The notes under the pieces were generated by a model. That model was not told where the DNA came from, made no database searches, and saw only the letters and a list, made by a program, of their open reading frames with translations. From the NCBI GenBank assembly GCA_023258935.1, contig JAHFRG010000067.1:1-5664 (forward strand): 5,664 nucleotides of DNA, in the 5' to 3' direction. The DNA is from Betaproteobacteria bacterium. Its GTDB lineage: Bacteria > Pseudomonadota > Gammaproteobacteria > Burkholderiales > JAHFRG01. Positions 4,738 through 5,664 of this stretch are shown piece after piece. The translations under genes and the position numbers were made by a program. How positions within the stretch are numbered: position 1 is the stretch's first letter; the number at the start of each line of letters is the position of its first letter.

Positions 4738-5664
4738 TTACGCGTTGAGCTGTTGTTGCAGATGCGCGAGCACCCGCTGCGGCAAATCTTCAGCCAGGCA
4801 ATTGAAAGTCTCCACCTTCTGCATCGCTCGCAGCCACGTCAACTGGCGTTTCGCCAACTGCCGGGTGGCGGCGATGCCTTTATCGCGATGTTCCTCGTAA
4901 TTTAGCTCGCCATCCAGATGCTGCCATATCTGGCGGTAGCCGACGCAGCGCATGGAGGGCATGGAACGCTGCAAGGCGTAATGGCTGCGCAGCCATTTCA
5001 CTTCCTCAATCAAGCCCGACTCCAGCATCCGTTTGAAGCGCTCGGCAATGCGTTTGTGCAAGGCCGCGCGGTCGTCCGGTATCAGCGCAATGGCGAGAGT
5101 GTGGTAAGGCAGTGCGGCAATCTCGCTTTGCCGCAATATTTGGGACATCGGCTGTCCCGTGAGGTAGCATATTTCCAGCGCGCGCTGGATTCGCTGGGAA
5201 TCAGTGGGCTCGAGGCGCGCCGCGGTCGCAGGATCGAGTCGTCCCAATTCCTGATGTAATGCTGGCCAGCCTGCACGTTCGGCCATGGTGTCTATCACAG
5301 CGCGGATTGCCGGATCGGCCTGCGGCAGCTCGCTCAAACCTTCGCGCAGCGTTTTGAAGTAAAGCATGGTGCCGCCCACCAAAAGCGGAATCCGGTGGCG
5401 CGCGCCGATTTCCGCCATCAGCCGCAAAGCATCTTCGCGGAATTGCGCCGCGGAATAACGCTCAGTCGGCTCAATAATGCTTATCAGGTGATGTGGCACC
5501 CGTTCCAGGGTTTCCGCGTCGGGCTTGGCGGTGCCGATATCCATATGGCGGTAAATCTGCGCCGAGTCCACGCTGATGATTTCGCACGGCAGTTTCTGCA
5601 CAAGCTCAAGCGCAACCGAGGTCTTGCCGCTGCAGGTGGGACCCATGAGCAAAATTGCCGGCGG
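4738..5664 (-). CDS. miaA: MiaA, tRNA dimethylallyltransferase, 5'-truncated by the window edge
   Basis: MiaA transfers a dimethylallyl group from DMAPP to N6 of A37 in tRNAs that read codons starting with U, the first step to ms2i6A. The frame is open to the right edge, giving 308 visible residues. Counting from the edge, the strand enters as PPAILLMGPTCSGKT, the family's opening beta strand and P-loop (G8-T15). It then shows ISVDSAQIYRHMDIGTAKP (starting near 30) with the catalytic-region aspartate, YSAAQFREDA, LLVGGTMLYFKTLREGLSELP, DSQRIQRALEI, MRCVGYRQIW and TRQLAKRQLTWLR near the C-terminus, all characteristic. The family is about 310-320 residues, so only a handful of N-terminal residues are missing. 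An in-frame TTG at 5652 and ATG at 5646 are not starts, because both fall inside the conserved first strand. It converges on xseA; what lies upstream is outside the window. Confidence 0.97.
   Translation of the reverse strand, partial: PPAILLMGPTCSGKTSVALELVQKLPCEIISVDSAQIYRHMDIGTAKPDAETLERVPHHLISIIEPTERYSAAQFREDALRLMAEIGARHRIPLLVGGTMLYFKTLREGLSELPQADPAIRAVIDTMAERAGWPALHQELGRLDPATAARLEPTDSQRIQRALEICYLTGQPMSQILRQSEIAALPYHTLAIALIPDDRAALHKRIAERFKRMLESGLIEEVKWLRSHYALQRSMPSMRCVGYRQIWQHLDGELNYEEHRDKGIAATRQLAKRQLTWLRAMQKVETFNCLAEDLPQRVLAHLQQQLNA

Noticed and set aside
5644..5652. TTG or ATG near 5650 as the miaA start
   Set aside because: Both lie within the conserved first strand before the P-loop, and the frame continues open to the window edge, so the true start is outside.

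Overview
The window is 5.66 kb of proteobacterial chromosome with dense housekeeping genes. It most likely comes from a betaproteobacterium. The evidence is the gene order exbB-exbD-lpxK-Trm112-kdsB, moderate-to-high GC coding sequence, and protein sequences close to, but clearly distinct from, the E. coli orthologues. Assignment below class is not supportable from this window alone. I see no phage, insertion sequence, CRISPR, rRNA or tRNA, and no previously undescribed gene system.

Layout. Positions 1-2920 are a tightly packed minus-strand operon, read right to left: exbB (GTG start 2920), exbD (4-nt overlap with exbB), lpxK (GTG start 1856 behind a strong Shine-Dalgarno), a 59-residue Trm112/YcaR zinc protein (start overlaps the lpxK end by 20 nt) and kdsB (cut off by the left edge of the window). 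Positions 2921-3380 are a 460-nt gene-poor interval between divergent genes. It holds a candidate exbB promoter, a cluster of DnaA-box-like 9-mers, a very AT-rich stretch, a possible 15-codon ORF, a GC-rich segment with small inverted repeats, and a -10 element just before xseA. xseA runs left to right (3381-4715) and converges on miaA (minus strand, 4738 to beyond the right edge) with only 22 nt between their stop codons.

How the genes fit together. LpxK completes the 4'-phosphate of lipid A and KdsB activates Kdo for attachment to lipid A, so the operon core is lipopolysaccharide biogenesis. The small Trm112-like protein is a standard companion between lpxK and kdsB. ExbB/ExbD form a proton-driven inner-membrane motor of the TolQR/ExbBD/MotAB class; they lead the operon with no tonB visible. 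XseA is the catalytic large subunit of exonuclease VII, and MiaA prenylates A37 of tRNAs reading U-starting codons; neither is functionally tied to the operon.

The most interesting non-coding signals are (i) arrays of a 7-nt unit, consensus about GTGAACG, in two of the operon's intergenic gaps, one of them two four-unit arrays in inverted orientation ending 5 nt from the kdsB start codon, and (ii) the DnaA-box-like cluster beside a 20% GC stretch between exbB and xseA.
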